DNA of 64,000 nt, from assembly GCF_043555935.1 (NCBI RefSeq), contig NZ_JBIGIB010000004.1, positions 310,001-374,000 on the forward strand. The letters run 5' to 3'. Source of the stretch: Pelomonas baiyunensis (GTDB lineage: Bacteria > Pseudomonadota > Gammaproteobacteria > Burkholderiales > Burkholderiaceae_C). Position numbers and translations under genes: made by a program. Position 1 is the stretch's first letter. The number at the start of each line of letters is the position of its first letter. The notes below the pieces were generated by a model, which saw nothing but the letters and a program-made list of their open reading frames with translations, did not search any database and had not been told where the DNA came from. Below, piece after piece: positions 51,531 through 60,192 of the stretch.

Positions 51531-52738
51531 CCCGTTTCGATCGCCTGCTGGCGCGCCTGGCCGAGCCCGGCGTGGTGCTGCGGCTGGCGGCGCTGGTGGT
51601 GTGCGTGATGGAGCTGGTGAGCGCCGGCGCCGCGCTGGCTGGCGCGCGCACCGAGCCCTACGACGGGCTGCTGGCCCGGCTGTGGAGCGCGGCCGGCGGC
51701 GGCGTGAATGACCGCGGCCTGCTGCTGCTGTGCGTGGCCCTGCTGCTGGTGTTCGTGGCGCTGATGTGGCGCCTGGCCAGCCAGGGCGGCAGCGTGGTGG
51801 CCGTGAACCGCCGGCTGGCCTGGCTGCTGCTGGTGGACCTGCTGGCCTACAGCGTCACGCCCGGCCTGCCCTTCCTCGTCACGGCACTGGCCGCCGTGCT
51901 GCTGCCGGCGCGGCTGGCGCTGGGCTTCGGCTTCGCCCAGGTGCTGCTGAACACCGGCATCTACGCTGCGCCGCAGGCCGCGGCCTGGTGGGACCAGTTC
52001 GGCCTGCTGTCATCCATGCTGGCCCTGCACGGCCTGGCCTTCGGCCTGGGCCGCATGGCCGCGGCCGAGAGCGAAAAGCGCCGCTGGCTGCAGGCCGTGC
52101 TGGCCGAGCAGACCGCCGGCGAGCAGCTGCTGGCCGAGCAGATGCGCTACAGCGAGCGCATGACCATCGCCCGTGAGCTGCACGACCTGATGGGCCACCA
52201 CCTCACGGCGCTGAACCTGCAACTGCAGCTGGGCGGCGCGCTGCTGGCCCGCAATGACACGGGCGGCGCCGGCCAGGCCATGAGCCGCGCCGAGGGCGTG
52301 GCTGCGCAGCTGCTGGCCGATGTGCGCGAGGCGGTGTCGCAGCAGCGCAGCTCGCGGCGCATCAACCTGTCGGCGGCGCTGCAGGCGCTGGCCGAGGGCA
52401 TTGCCAGCACCCGCATCGAGCTGACGCTGGACGACGCCGCGCGCGACCTCGGCCCCCGCACCGCGCACGCACTGCTGCGCAGCGTGCAGGAAGGCGTGAC
52501 CAACAGCGTTCGCCACGCCGGCGCGCGGCGGGTGCAGGTGGAACTGCGCGGTGAAGGCGACGAGGTGAGCGTCAGCATCGACGATGATGGGCGGGGTGCG
52601 CCGCACTGGCACACCGGCCGGGCTGGCAATGGCCTGTCCGGCATGACCGAGCGCATGACCGAACTGGGCGGGCAGATGCGTGTGACGCGCACCAGCCCGG
52701 GTTTCCGAATCGAATTGAGATGTCCGCGATGGATGTGA
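51527..52738 (+). CDS. Sensor histidine kinase (HisKA_3, NarL-family partner)
   Basis: 403 residues. Five or so membrane helices in the first 178 residues with no large periplasmic loop, so it probably senses a membrane or intramembrane signal, as DesK does. Phosphoacceptor His219 lies in RELHDLMGHHLTALNLQ; N box SVQEGVTNSVRHAGARR; G box VSIDDDGRGA and GNGLSGMTERM. Overlaps mnmA (ATGA) and the response regulator by 19 bases. The signal is unknown. Confidence 0.93.
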   Translation: MTRFDRLLARLAEPGVVLRLAALVVCVMELVSAGAALAGARTEPYDGLLARLWSAAGGGVNDRGLLLLCVALLLVFVALMWRLASQGGSVVAVNRRLAWLLLVDLLAYSVTPGLPFLVTALAAVLLPARLALGFGFAQVLLNTGIYAAPQAAAWWDQFGLLSSMLALHGLAFGLGRMAAAESEKRRWLQAVLAEQTAGEQLLAEQMRYSERMTIARELHDLMGHHLTALNLQLQLGGALLARNDTGGAGQAMSRAEGVAAQLLADVREAVSQQRSSRRINLSAALQALAEGIASTRIELTLDDAARDLGPRTAHALLRSVQEGVTNSVRHAGARRVQVELRGEGDEVSVSIDDDGRGAPHWHTGRAGNGLSGMTERMTELGGQMRVTRTSPGFRIELRCPRWM

Positions 52739-53382
52739 TCAAGATCCTGCTGGTTGAAGACCAGCAACTGGTGCGCGAGGGCCTGAAGGGGCTGCTGGCG
52801 CTGCACGACGAGCTGCGCGTGGTGGGCGAGGCCAGCGACGGCGCCGAAGCGCTGGAATGGCTGAACACCACGGCCGCCGAGGACATGCCCGACCTGATCC
52901 TGTCGGACATGCGCATGCCGCGGCTGGACGGCATCGGATTGATCCGCGCGCTGGCCGCGCGCGCGCTGCGCCTGCCCGTGGTGCTGCTCACCACCTTCGA
53001 CGACACCACCGCCTTTGACGAAGCCGTGCGCGCTGGCGCCCGCGGCTTCCTGCTCAAGGCCATCAGCCCCGAGACGCTGGCCCAGGCGCTGCGCGACGTG
53101 CACGCCGGCGGCACCGCGCTGCGCCCGTCGCTCACCACCCGCATGGAAGCCAAAGGGGGCGAGCGCGCGTTCACGGCGGCCGATCACCCGGACCCGCTTT
53201 CACCGAAGGAACTGCAGGTGCTGCGCCTGGTGGCCAGCGGCCGCTCCAACACCGAGATCGCGGCCCTGCTGGGCAACAGCGAAGGCGTGATCAAGAACCA
53301 CTGCTCGGCCATCTTCTCCAAGATGGGCGTGCGCGACCGCACGCAGGCGGTGTTGCGCGCGATCGACCTGGGCTGGATCTGA
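52720..53382 (+). CDS. Response regulator, NarL/LuxR family
   Basis: 220 residues. Receiver domain with ILLVEDQQLVREGLKGLL, phosphoacceptor Asp63 in LSDMRMPRLDGI, TTF and the Lys in GFLLKAISPETL; LuxR-type HTH (LSPKELQVLRLVASGRSNTE then IAALLGNSEGVIKNHCSAIF). A second ATG three codons later (52729) is equally good. Cognate of the overlapping kinase. Target genes are not evident. Confidence 0.94.
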   Translation: MSAMDVIKILLVEDQQLVREGLKGLLALHDELRVVGEASDGAEALEWLNTTAAEDMPDLILSDMRMPRLDGIGLIRALAARALRLPVVLLTTFDDTTAFDEAVRAGARGFLLKAISPETLAQALRDVHAGGTALRPSLTTRMEAKGGERAFTAADHPDPLSPKELQVLRLVASGRSNTEIAALLGNSEGVIKNHCSAIFSKMGVRDRTQAVLRAIDLGWI

Positions 53383-53401
53383 GCCCTCGAGCGGCGCCGG
53401 G

Positions 53402-53896
53402 TCAGGGCGCCCGCGCCGGCTGCGCCAGCTGCAGCACCCAAAAGCGCTCCAGCGCCCCGGAACCGGTCGCACAGGCCAGTCCGAATTCCTGAAATTCGGG
53501 GGCCATCAGGTTCTCGCAGTGCAGGGGGCTCGCCATCCACTGCTCCAGCACCTCGTCGAGCGTCTCGGCACCGCCGGCCACGTTCTCGGCAGCGGTCCGC
53601 ATGGCATAGCCACTCTCGCGCAGGCGCGCACGCAGGGCCTGGCCTGCGGTGTTGAGGTGAGACAGCCGGTCTTGGGTCGCCAGGTCCTGCGCAAAACTCC
53701 GCGCACTGGCATCGAGCGCCGGATGCGCCCGCACCGGGCCCGCGTTCGCCATGCGGCGGTTGCCGCACATCGCGCCCTGCGCCCGCAAGGCGTTGATCTT
53801 GTCCAGGGCTGGCAGCAAATCGATGGAGCAGGCCGGTTGAGCCTGCACCGCCACCACACCCCACCACGCCAGCATCCCAAGCATCACCTTGCGCAT
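53402..53896 (-). CDS. Secreted CAP/SCP-domain protein
   Basis: 164 residues, signal peptide MRKVMLGMLAWWGVVAVQAQ. CAP motifs: HPALDASARSFAQDLATQDR, LSHLNTAGQALRARL, GYAMRTAAENVAGG and MASPLHCENLMAPEFQEFGL. The His/Glu pairs of the CAP cavity are present. Four Cys could make two disulphides. Bacterial CAP proteins are secreted and of unknown activity. Convergent with the response regulator; divergent from the lipoprotein gene. Confidence 0.88.
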   Translation of the reverse strand: MRKVMLGMLAWWGVVAVQAQPACSIDLLPALDKINALRAQGAMCGNRRMANAGPVRAHPALDASARSFAQDLATQDRLSHLNTAGQALRARLRESGYAMRTAAENVAGGAETLDEVLEQWMASPLHCENLMAPEFQEFGLACATGSGALERFWVLQLAQPARAP

Positions 53897-53945
53897 CACC
53901 GCATCGTAGTTGCCAAAGGGGCACGGCGCGCCGCAAGATCCGGCC

Positions 53946-54377
53946 ATGAAGCTCCGCCCCTGGATCACCGGCATCACCCTCCCCGCCTTGTGCGTCGCCC
54001 TGCACGCCTGCGCCCACCCTCCCGTGACGCCTGCCCCGGCGCCACCGGCTGCCGCCGCGAGCGAACCCGAGTCCTTGCGCCTCACGCGCGAACTGCGCGC
54101 GTTGGTGGAGCCTGCCGCCTGCACGGCCGACGCCCAATGCGCCACCTTGCCCGTTGGCGCCAAAGCCTGCGGCGGGCCTGCCGGCTACTGGGCCTGGGCA
54201 CCGCAGTCGGCCCACGCCGAACGCGTGCGCGCCACAGCCCAGCGCCTGGCCGAAGCGCAACGCCAGGAAAACGACGCCCGCGGCCTGCGCTCCAACTGCG
54301 CGGTGACCCCCGACCCCGGCGCCGTCTGCACCGCAGGGCGCTGCCAGCTGCGCAGCGCAGCTGACGCCGCACGCTGA
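53946..54377 (+). CDS. Putative Cys-rich lipoprotein
   Basis: 143 residues. Lipobox ALHAC (Cys22) after a hydrophobic stretch. The mature part has a Pro/Ala linker and four or five Cys (ACTADAQCATLPVGAKACGG; NCAVTPDPGAVCTAGRCQL), a spacing common in small periplasmic DUF4124/inhibitor-like domains, but I cannot assign a family. Probably outer-membrane anchored. Stands alone, 49 bases from the CAP gene. Confidence 0.7.
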   Translation: MKLRPWITGITLPALCVALHACAHPPVTPAPAPPAAAASEPESLRLTRELRALVEPAACTADAQCATLPVGAKACGGPAGYWAWAPQSAHAERVRATAQRLAEAQRQENDARGLRSNCAVTPDPGAVCTAGRCQLRSAADAAR

Positions 54378-54403
54378 CCCGCCCCAACCCGCGCGACAGG
54401 CAT

Positions 54404-54434
54404 AAAAAAGCCGCAGGCCTTGCGACCTGCGGCT
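54404..54434 (-). terminator. Rho-independent terminator after the subtilase gene
   Basis: On the minus strand AGCCGCAGG-tcgcaagg-CCTGCGGCT is followed by TTTTTT. The 9-bp perfect stem lies 45 bases behind the protease stop, and likely ends the PEP-CTERM/subtilase transcript. Confidence 0.9.
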
Positions 54435-54478
54435 GGCGGTGCAACCGGCCGCCCGCGGGCGACCGGTGACGGGACCGC

Positions 54479-57400
54479 TTATTGCGCCTTGGCGACTTCG
54501 GACACCTTGGACGACACCGTGGCCGGCTCGTTCAGAACCGGCACGCTGCCGTCGGTCACGACACGCAGCACCGTGGTGGTTTGTGCGTTGCCCGACAGGT
54601 CGGTCAACTGGAAGCCACCCAGCACGCGCTTGCCCGTGGGCAGGCCCGACCAAGTCAGGCCGACGGTGGCCGTGCTGCCCGCGTAGACCTGGCTCGGCAG
54701 CGCGACACGGATGCCCGTGCCTTCACCCGGACTGACGATCCAGCTGGACAGCTGGTGGGTCATCGTCGGGCCATCGCCACCGTAGGCGGCCACGCACACC
54801 TTGTAGGTGCCGGCGGTCGGGGCGGTGATTTGCACCGCCTCGTTGGAGCCGTCGTTGCCCGAGTACACGCTGGTGGTGTTGTTCGGGTACAGGACCATCA
54901 GGTCGTTGTCGTCACCGGCAGCGCCCACGTCGGCATCACGCAGCGCGAAGCGCGCCACCATGGCACCGGCCGGCACCGTGAAGCTGTAGACCTTCACGCT
55001 GGCCGTGTCCACGCCGGCCTGGCAGACGGCCTTCAGACCCGTGCTGCTGATGGCTTGCGGCGTCAGGGTGGCCGCCGGGCTCATCGTCACGTCCTTGAAG
55101 CCACCCACCTTGGAGCCCATGCGACCGTTGAAGCCGGTGCGCACGGTCATCAAACGGGTGCCCGAAGCCGTGTTGGCCGTCAGTTCAGCCGGAGCCGTGA
55201 TGGACTTGCCCACCTTGGCCTGCACCGGGATGCGCACGTTGTGCGAGCCATCGGTCCACACCAGTTGGCCGTAGCTCCACACGCCTTCAGCCGCCGTGGT
55301 CGGCGTGATCTTGACCGTGAAGCTGGCCGAAGCGCCCGGTGCCAGGGTCAGCGATGCCGGCGTCACCGTGGTGGTGAAGCCCGGCAGGCTGATGGCGGGG
55401 GTGTAGGTGGCCGTCGTGGCGCCCACGTTCGTGACCGTGCGCGGCACGTTCACGCTGCCCACCACCGTGCCCACCGTGATGGACGGCAGGTTCAGTTCGT
55501 AGGTTTCACCCAGGGTGCCGATGGTCGTGCAGTCCGAGGCCGGCGACACCGCAGCGCGGTTCACCTTGCACTGGTACTTGACCCAGTCGTTCTTGCCGGC
55601 GTTGTAGACCAGACCCGGATCGGTCGCGACGTTGGGCTGCACATGGCCCGCGCCTTGCGACCAGGGCAGCAGGCCGTTGGACAGGCCGGCCACGCCGTCG
55701 TTCAGCGTGGAGTACGCCGTGGTCATCAGCGCCGACTTGATGGCGCCCGGACCCCAGGTCGGGTGGGCTTGCTTGAGCAGCAGTGCCAGGCCCGCCACGT
55801 GCGGGCTGGACATCGACGTGCCCTGGTACGAGGCCCAGGCAGCGCCCGGCACCAGCGTGCCGTTGGCCACGGCGTCACGGTCGGCCTGGTTCAGGGCCGG
55901 CGTCACCTGCGCAATGATGTCCACGCCCGGTGCGGTCAGGTCCGGCTTCATCACGTTGCTGTCGCCCTGGTTGGGGCCACGCGACGAGAAGTTGGCCATG
56001 AACGGCGCTGCCGTCGTGCCGATGTAGAAATTGCTCACCGCGCCAGTCGCACCGGCGGTCTGGGCATAGGTCTTGATCAGCGCGCCGTCAGCGGCCGACA
56101 CGTGCACGGTCGGCACCGAGTGGGCTTCGGCCACGGGACCCGCGCCGTTGTCCACCAGCACCATGCCGACGCCGCCGGCGTTCTTCACGGCCAGGCTCTT
56201 GTCCACGCGGGCATTGGTGCCGCGGGTGCAGACCACGATCTTGCCGGTGACCTTGGCGGGATCCAGCGTCACTTGCGAAGCGGCTGCCGCGGCGGCCGCA
56301 TCGCTGAAGCACAGGCTGGCGTTGCCACCCAGACCCGCGTCTTCGGCGCGGATCATGGGCGTGCCAGCAGCCACGGAACCTTGGGTCAGCGAGGAGCCGG
56401 TGTACTTGGCGCCGTTGCCCAGCGTTGCATCGCCCGAGAAGGCGCGGTCGTGGGTGGAAGCACCCACGGTGGTCAGCCAGGGGCTGACGTGCGCCACAGC
56501 CGTGCCCGGGCCGCTGTTGCCGGCCGAAGCGGCCACGAACACGCCCGCCAGCGCGGCACGGTAGAAGGCTTGTTCCACCGGGTCGTTGACCGAGGTCTGC
56601 GAGCCGCTGATGGAGAAGTTGATGACGTTGACGCCATCGGCCACGGCACGGTCGATGGCCGAGACCGAGTCGGACGTGTAGCAGCTGTTTTGGCTGCCGG
56701 TGCCGTCGGTGGCAGCCGGGTTGTCGTAGGTCCAGCAGACCTTGTACGAGGCCACGCGAGCGCGCGGGGCAACGCCGGAGGCTTGGCCCAGGGCCAGGCC
56801 GTTGACGATGGCCGTCACGTTGGCGTTGCCGGCCGCCGTCGAGGCGGTGTGGTCACCGTGGCCACCGTGGCCGGTGGCGCCACCCACGGAGTCACGACCG
56901 GAATCGGGGAAGTCGGTCCAGTGCAGGGTCTGACCGGACTGCTTGAAGCCGGCGTTGAAGTGGCGGATGCCGATCAGCTTGTTGTTGCAGTGCTTGGCCG
57001 GGTCGATGCCGGGGCCTGCCACGCAGGTGCCGCTGAACGAGGCCGGTGCTGGGCCGTAGGCCAGGGCGTCGGCGGGGTTGTTGCTGGGCACGCCGTTGGC
57101 ATCCACGCGGTCGAAGAACGCGGGGTTCTCAGGCCAGATGCCGCCGTCAACGATGCCGACCACCATGTTCTCGCCCTTGATGGCCGAACCACCGATGGAC
57201 TGCGACCACAGGCCGCCCGCAGCCGTCAGGCCCAGGAACTTGCTGGTGGAGATGGTGTCGACCTTGCGGGCTTCGTCTTGCCAGAGGCCGGCCACCTGGG
57301 CATTGGCGCTCAGCGCACGGGCCTCGTCATCCGTCAGGCTGGCCGCAAAACCGTTGAACACCGTGTTGTAGGTGGCCAGCACGGGGGCGTTGCCCACCAG

Positions 57401-57652
57401 CGACAGCACGTTGCTTTGCTGCTGACTCAGGTAGTTCACATAGGCCTGCACCGCAGCGCTGCTGTAGCGGAACGGTTCGCCGGCGGTGGGTTGCGTGGCG
57501 GCGTAGCCAGGCACGGTGCCTTGGTAGGAGGCAGCGGGTTCGTCCTTCAGTTGGACGATGTAGGTCTTGCGGTCCTGCGCAAAGGAGCTCGTGGCCAGGC
57601 CGGAGAGCAGAACCAGCGTCGCCAGTGCGGCGGGCTTCATCTTCATGTTCAT
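54479..57652 (-). CDS. Large secreted subtilisin-like serine protease (S8, plant-subtilase-like)
   Basis: 1057 residues. Signal peptide 1-26 (cut near SSFAQ), I9 prodomain about 28-125, S8 domain about 150-660 with Asp169 (IVDGGIWP), His268 (GHGDHTAS), Asn379 (SAGNSGPG) and Ser613 (GTSMSSPHVAG). A PA domain is inserted at about 430-545. Fibronectin-like fn3_6 domain about 700-830 (VPRTVTNVGATTATYTP), PPC-like domain about 880-980. The order matches plant-type subtilases. No C-terminal anchor. Degrades extracellular protein. It lies 29 bases behind a PEP-CTERM gene and a strong terminator follows. Confidence 0.95.
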   Translation of the reverse strand: MNMKMKPAALATLVLLSGLATSSFAQDRKTYIVQLKDEPAASYQGTVPGYAATQPTAGEPFRYSSAAVQAYVNYLSQQQSNVLSLVGNAPVLATYNTVFNGFAASLTDDEARALSANAQVAGLWQDEARKVDTISTSKFLGLTAAGGLWSQSIGGSAIKGENMVVGIVDGGIWPENPAFFDRVDANGVPSNNPADALAYGPAPASFSGTCVAGPGIDPAKHCNNKLIGIRHFNAGFKQSGQTLHWTDFPDSGRDSVGGATGHGGHGDHTASTAAGNANVTAIVNGLALGQASGVAPRARVASYKVCWTYDNPAATDGTGSQNSCYTSDSVSAIDRAVADGVNVINFSISGSQTSVNDPVEQAFYRAALAGVFVAASAGNSGPGTAVAHVSPWLTTVGASTHDRAFSGDATLGNGAKYTGSSLTQGSVAAGTPMIRAEDAGLGGNASLCFSDAAAAAAASQVTLDPAKVTGKIVVCTRGTNARVDKSLAVKNAGGVGMVLVDNGAGPVAEAHSVPTVHVSAADGALIKTYAQTAGATGAVSNFYIGTTAAPFMANFSSRGPNQGDSNVMKPDLTAPGVDIIAQVTPALNQADRDAVANGTLVPGAAWASYQGTSMSSPHVAGLALLLKQAHPTWGPGAIKSALMTTAYSTLNDGVAGLSNGLLPWSQGAGHVQPNVATDPGLVYNAGKNDWVKYQCKVNRAAVSPASDCTTIGTLGETYELNLPSITVGTVVGSVNVPRTVTNVGATTATYTPAISLPGFTTTVTPASLTLAPGASASFTVKITPTTAAEGVWSYGQLVWTDGSHNVRIPVQAKVGKSITAPAELTANTASGTRLMTVRTGFNGRMGSKVGGFKDVTMSPAATLTPQAISSTGLKAVCQAGVDTASVKVYSFTVPAGAMVARFALRDADVGAAGDDNDLMVLYPNNTTSVYSGNDGSNEAVQITAPTAGTYKVCVAAYGGDGPTMTHQLSSWIVSPGEGTGIRVALPSQVYAGSTATVGLTWSGLPTGKRVLGGFQLTDLSGNAQTTTVLRVVTDGSVPVLNEPATVSSKVSEVAKAQ

Positions 57653-57681
57653 CTCAGAATCCTTGTCGGCGTGTGCGGGGA

Positions 57682-58449
57682 TCAGGCGGCGCGGCGGCGG
57701 CGTGCGCCTGCAGCAGCCAGACCGGCGAGGCTGACCAGCGCCAGGCTGGCCGGCTCGGGCACGTGCTCGATGGTGATGTCATCCAACGCGAACTGGGCGC
57801 GGTCGGTCGAGAAGGCCGAGCAGCTGCCCGCCACGCCCGGCGTCGGGCAGGCGAAGCCGTAGGCGTACACGTAGTCGAACTCGATGTTGCCGAAGGTGCC
57901 CGTGTTGATCGTGCCGAAGTTCAGGGCGCCGTTGGCGTCCAGACCGGTCAGCGCGAAGGTGGCGATGGTGGACGCGCCGTTGCGGATGCCTTGCAGGCGC
58001 ACGTAACCCGGGATGGCCGCGATCGGATCACCGTTGCTGATGAAGCTGGCCTTGAAGTTCTTGACCGAGAAGCGGAAGCCATCGGTCGAGCCCATCACCA
58101 TCACGGCGTCGTCCAGCAGGCCGAGGTAGGTGCTCGGGTTGTTGCTGGGGCAGGTGATGCTCCAGCAGGTGCTGGCGTCGGAGCCGTTGCCCATGAAGCC
58201 CACCAGATCGCCCGCCACGGCCGAGGCCGAGTTGGAGAACGGGCTGAAGTACATGGTGCGGCCTGCCAGGCCGGCCTGGTAGAACTCGTCACCACTGCCC
58301 AGCAGATTCGAGCCGGGGTAGCTCAGGAACGGGGACGCATCGATCGGCGCCTCGAAATTGATCGTGGTGCGCAGCACGCCTGCCTGCGCGCTCATCGAGG
58401 CGGCGGCAGCAGCCATCGCCAAGGCGAGCGTGGTCAAAGCCTTCTTCAT
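57682..58449 (-). CDS. PEP-CTERM sorting-domain protein 2
   Basis: 255 residues. Signal peptide MKKALTTLALAMAAAAASMS; beta-rich body beginning VLRTTINFEAPIDASPFLSY with one Cys pair (CWSITC) and another (CPTPGVAGSC); C-terminal VPEPASLALVSLAGLAAAGA then RRRRAA. Similar proteins form a defined family of PEP-CTERM proteins with an N-terminal FEAP motif. Surface or matrix function is inferred. GAGAGAAG precedes the ATG. Its upstream region has a sigma-54-like site, and the subtilase follows in the same unit. Confidence 0.92.
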   Translation of the reverse strand: MKKALTTLALAMAAAAASMSAQAGVLRTTINFEAPIDASPFLSYPGSNLLGSGDEFYQAGLAGRTMYFSPFSNSASAVAGDLVGFMGNGSDASTCWSITCPSNNPSTYLGLLDDAVMVMGSTDGFRFSVKNFKASFISNGDPIAAIPGYVRLQGIRNGASTIATFALTGLDANGALNFGTINTGTFGNIEFDYVYAYGFACPTPGVAGSCSAFSTDRAQFALDDITIEHVPEPASLALVSLAGLAAAGARRRRAA

Positions 58450-58561
58450 CAAACTTCTCTCTTTCTGTGCAAGTTGAATCAACTCCGTGCAGGCGAGCAG
58501 CGCTGTTGGCGCTGCGACATCTCTGACAGCCTGATCGACCCATCGCTGGATGCCCTGCCGA

Positions 58562-58583
58562 CAGTCCCTAGAAGTTGGGACTG
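58562..58583. promoter_or_regulatory. Inverted repeat CAGTCCC/GGGACTG in the PEP-CTERM leader
   Basis: Two perfect 7-base arms are separated by 8 bases, about 115 bases before the start of the PEP-CTERM gene and just downstream of the proposed transcription start. It could be an operator or an mRNA hairpin. Confidence 0.4.
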
Positions 58584-58606
58584 ACTGGGGTGCCGATTCT
58601 GGGCGC

Positions 58607-58621
58607 GGCAAAATTCACGCC
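58607..58621 (-). promoter_or_regulatory. Candidate sigma-54 promoter (-24/-12)
   Basis: On the minus strand GGCGTGAATTTTGCC fits the consensus GGCACGNNNNTTGCW at all core positions (GG and GC exactly 10 bases apart, C after GG, TTGC intact) and differs at two less fixed bases plus the last. It reads towards the PEP-CTERM/subtilase genes; the start would fall near 58596, giving a leader of about 147 bases. rpoN is in the window; no sigma-54 activator is. Confidence 0.55.
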
Positions 58622-58716
58622 TATCCCAAATTCCCCGGCACCCAAGCAGGGGGGTCTAGGGTTTTTCTGGATGCTTGTCGCGCTTGGGCTCAGGGTTTTT
58701 CCTGCAGAGCGCCAGG

Positions 58717-59283
58717 TCAGCGGGTCGCGGCGGAGGCCGCGCTGGCCGCACTCGCGGCGCTGGCGGCCGCCTGGGCCGGGTCCACGCTGGGCGAGGTCAG
58801 GGCCTCGCGCCCATGGTCGCGGGCCGCAAACACCAGATCGCGCGCCTGTCGCACCGGGTCGCCGTTGGGGGCGAAAGCGCGCAGCAGCGGCTGCGTGGAC
58901 CGGCTGCGCACCGCGCTGAAGCGGCCGGGCTGGCCCGCCTCGGGCACCAACTCCCAGTCGGCCTCGCCGGTGAACGGGTCAACGTACCGGCGGCGCAGGT
59001 GATGCCGCACCTGGGGGCCGCGGTCGTCGACCAACAACTCCTCCAGACTGCGCGGGTATTGCTGCGGCGGCGTGGGCGTGGCTTCGGCGTAGGCCGCCAG
59101 CGCGCGGGCAATCTCGGCGCCGCGGAACATCAACTCGCGCTCGCGCTCCCGTTGTGCGGCGGTGTGCCAGGCCTGGCCCAGCGCCGCCAGGCCCGCGGCC
59201 GTGAGGGCCACCAGCAGCAGCACGGCGAGGTAGCTGTAGCCGCGCTGCCCACGGCACCGTGCCGCAGGCTCACCAGTCGGCAT
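58717..59283 (-). CDS. Type II secretion/type IV pilus-like pseudopilin (third)
   Basis: 188 residues. Prepilin signal RG^YSYLAVLLLVALTAAGLA lacks the usual Glu at +5 and has Tyr at +1, so it may be a minor or atypical pseudopilin. The helix is followed by an alpha/beta body with PQQYPRSLEELLVDDRGP (calcium-type or G-like region) and an Ala/Ser repeat tail. It overlaps the previous gene by 14 bases and is the last visible gene of the operon. Confidence 0.8.
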   Translation of the reverse strand: MPTGEPAARCRGQRGYSYLAVLLLVALTAAGLAALGQAWHTAAQRERERELMFRGAEIARALAAYAEATPTPPQQYPRSLEELLVDDRGPQVRHHLRRRYVDPFTGEADWELVPEAGQPGRFSAVRSRSTQPLLRAFAPNGDPVRQARDLVFAARDHGREALTSPSVDPAQAAASAASAASAASAATR

Positions 59284-59683
59284 ACAGCCTGCCGTCGGCC
59301 GAGCGCCCGGCCGCGCCGCTGCGCACGTCCCACACCCGGCCGCTGGTCTGCATCTCGCTCGGCGGGGGCAGTTCCACCCAGGTGTCGTGGCGGGCGGTGA
59401 ACGGGTCTTCCGGAATGGCCCGCACGTAGCGGGCGGCGGCCAGTTCCTGCAGCGACTCGGGGTAGCGGCCCTTGTCCGCGGCGTATTGGTCCAGCGCGTC
59501 GCGCAGGGTCGTCAGCGACTGCAGCAAGGCCGCTTCCTTGCTTTTGTGCAGGGACGCGAAGTAGCGCGGCGCGGCAATGGACGCCAGCAGCGCCACGATG
59601 GCCATCACCACGATGAGCTCGATCAGCGTGAAGCCGCGTCGGGTGCGGCGCGCGGCGGGAAGCAGTGGCATCGCGGGGCGCAT
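59270..59683 (-). CDS. GspG-like major pseudopilin
   Basis: 137 residues. Prepilin motif RRG^FTLIELIVVMAIVALLAS with Glu5 intact; GspG-like body with YAADKGRYPESLQEL and a short C-terminal region ending YADW. Cleaved by prepilin peptidase (not in window). ATG at 59683 overlaps the upstream stop as TGATG. Probably forms the pilus or pseudopilus shaft with its two neighbours. Confidence 0.9.
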   Translation of the reverse strand: MRPAMPLLPAARRTRRGFTLIELIVVMAIVALLASIAAPRYFASLHKSKEAALLQSLTTLRDALDQYAADKGRYPESLQELAAARYVRAIPEDPFTARHDTWVELPPPSEMQTSGRVWDVRSGAAGRSADGRLYADW

Positions 59684-60192
59684 CACCAGTCCTTCAGCCG
59701 TGTGCCGTCCAGCGCGAGGCGCTCGGAGCGGGAGAACACGTCGAACACGTCTTTGCCGGCGCGGGGGTTGTCGGGCGGACTGTCGTAGGCGCGCAGGCCC
59801 CAGGTCTCGGCGGGACGCAGGTCGGCCGGTGCGAAGGGGTCGCGCGGCAGGCGGCGCAGGAAGTACAGCTTGCGGCCCTCGGCTGAGCGCGCGTCGGGCA
59901 CGCCGTCCACCAGCAGGTCCAGCCGGGCGGGGTAGCCGCTGTCTTCGGGGCTGCGGGCGATGGCGCCGATTTCGGTCGCGCGGCGGTAGGCGTCCAGCGC
60001 TTCGCGCAGGGTTCGCAGGCCCTGGCGCAACTCATGTTCACGGCTGCGCTGCACCGACAACTCCAGCAGCGGCCGCGCCGCCGACGCCAGCACGCCGAGC
60101 ATGGCCAGCACCACCAGCATCTCGATCAGCGTGAAGCCGCGCACCGCGCGCCCCGGCGGGGCGCCGTGTGCGAGGAGCCGGCCTGCGTCCAT
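59683..60192 (-). CDS. GspG/GspH-like pseudopilin
   Basis: 169 residues. Prepilin motif RG^FTLIEMLVVLAMLGVLAS after a 19-residue leader; GspG-like core TLREALDAYRRATEIG and GYPARLDLL, LPRDPFAPADLRPAET. ATG 60192 overlaps the secretin stop (TGATG). Second of three tandem pseudopilin genes. Confidence 0.9.
   Translation of the reverse strand: MDAGRLLAHGAPPGRAVRGFTLIEMLVVLAMLGVLASAARPLLELSVQRSREHELRQGLRTLREALDAYRRATEIGAIARSPEDSGYPARLDLLVDGVPDARSAEGRKLYFLRRLPRDPFAPADLRPAETWGLRAYDSPPDNPRAGKDVFDVFSRSERLALDGTRLKDW

Noticed and set aside
54482..57862. A 1126-codon + strand frame opposite the subtilase gene
   Set aside because: Same cause: composition is that of an antisense frame (Gly/Arg/His/Val), with no recognisable domain or RBS.
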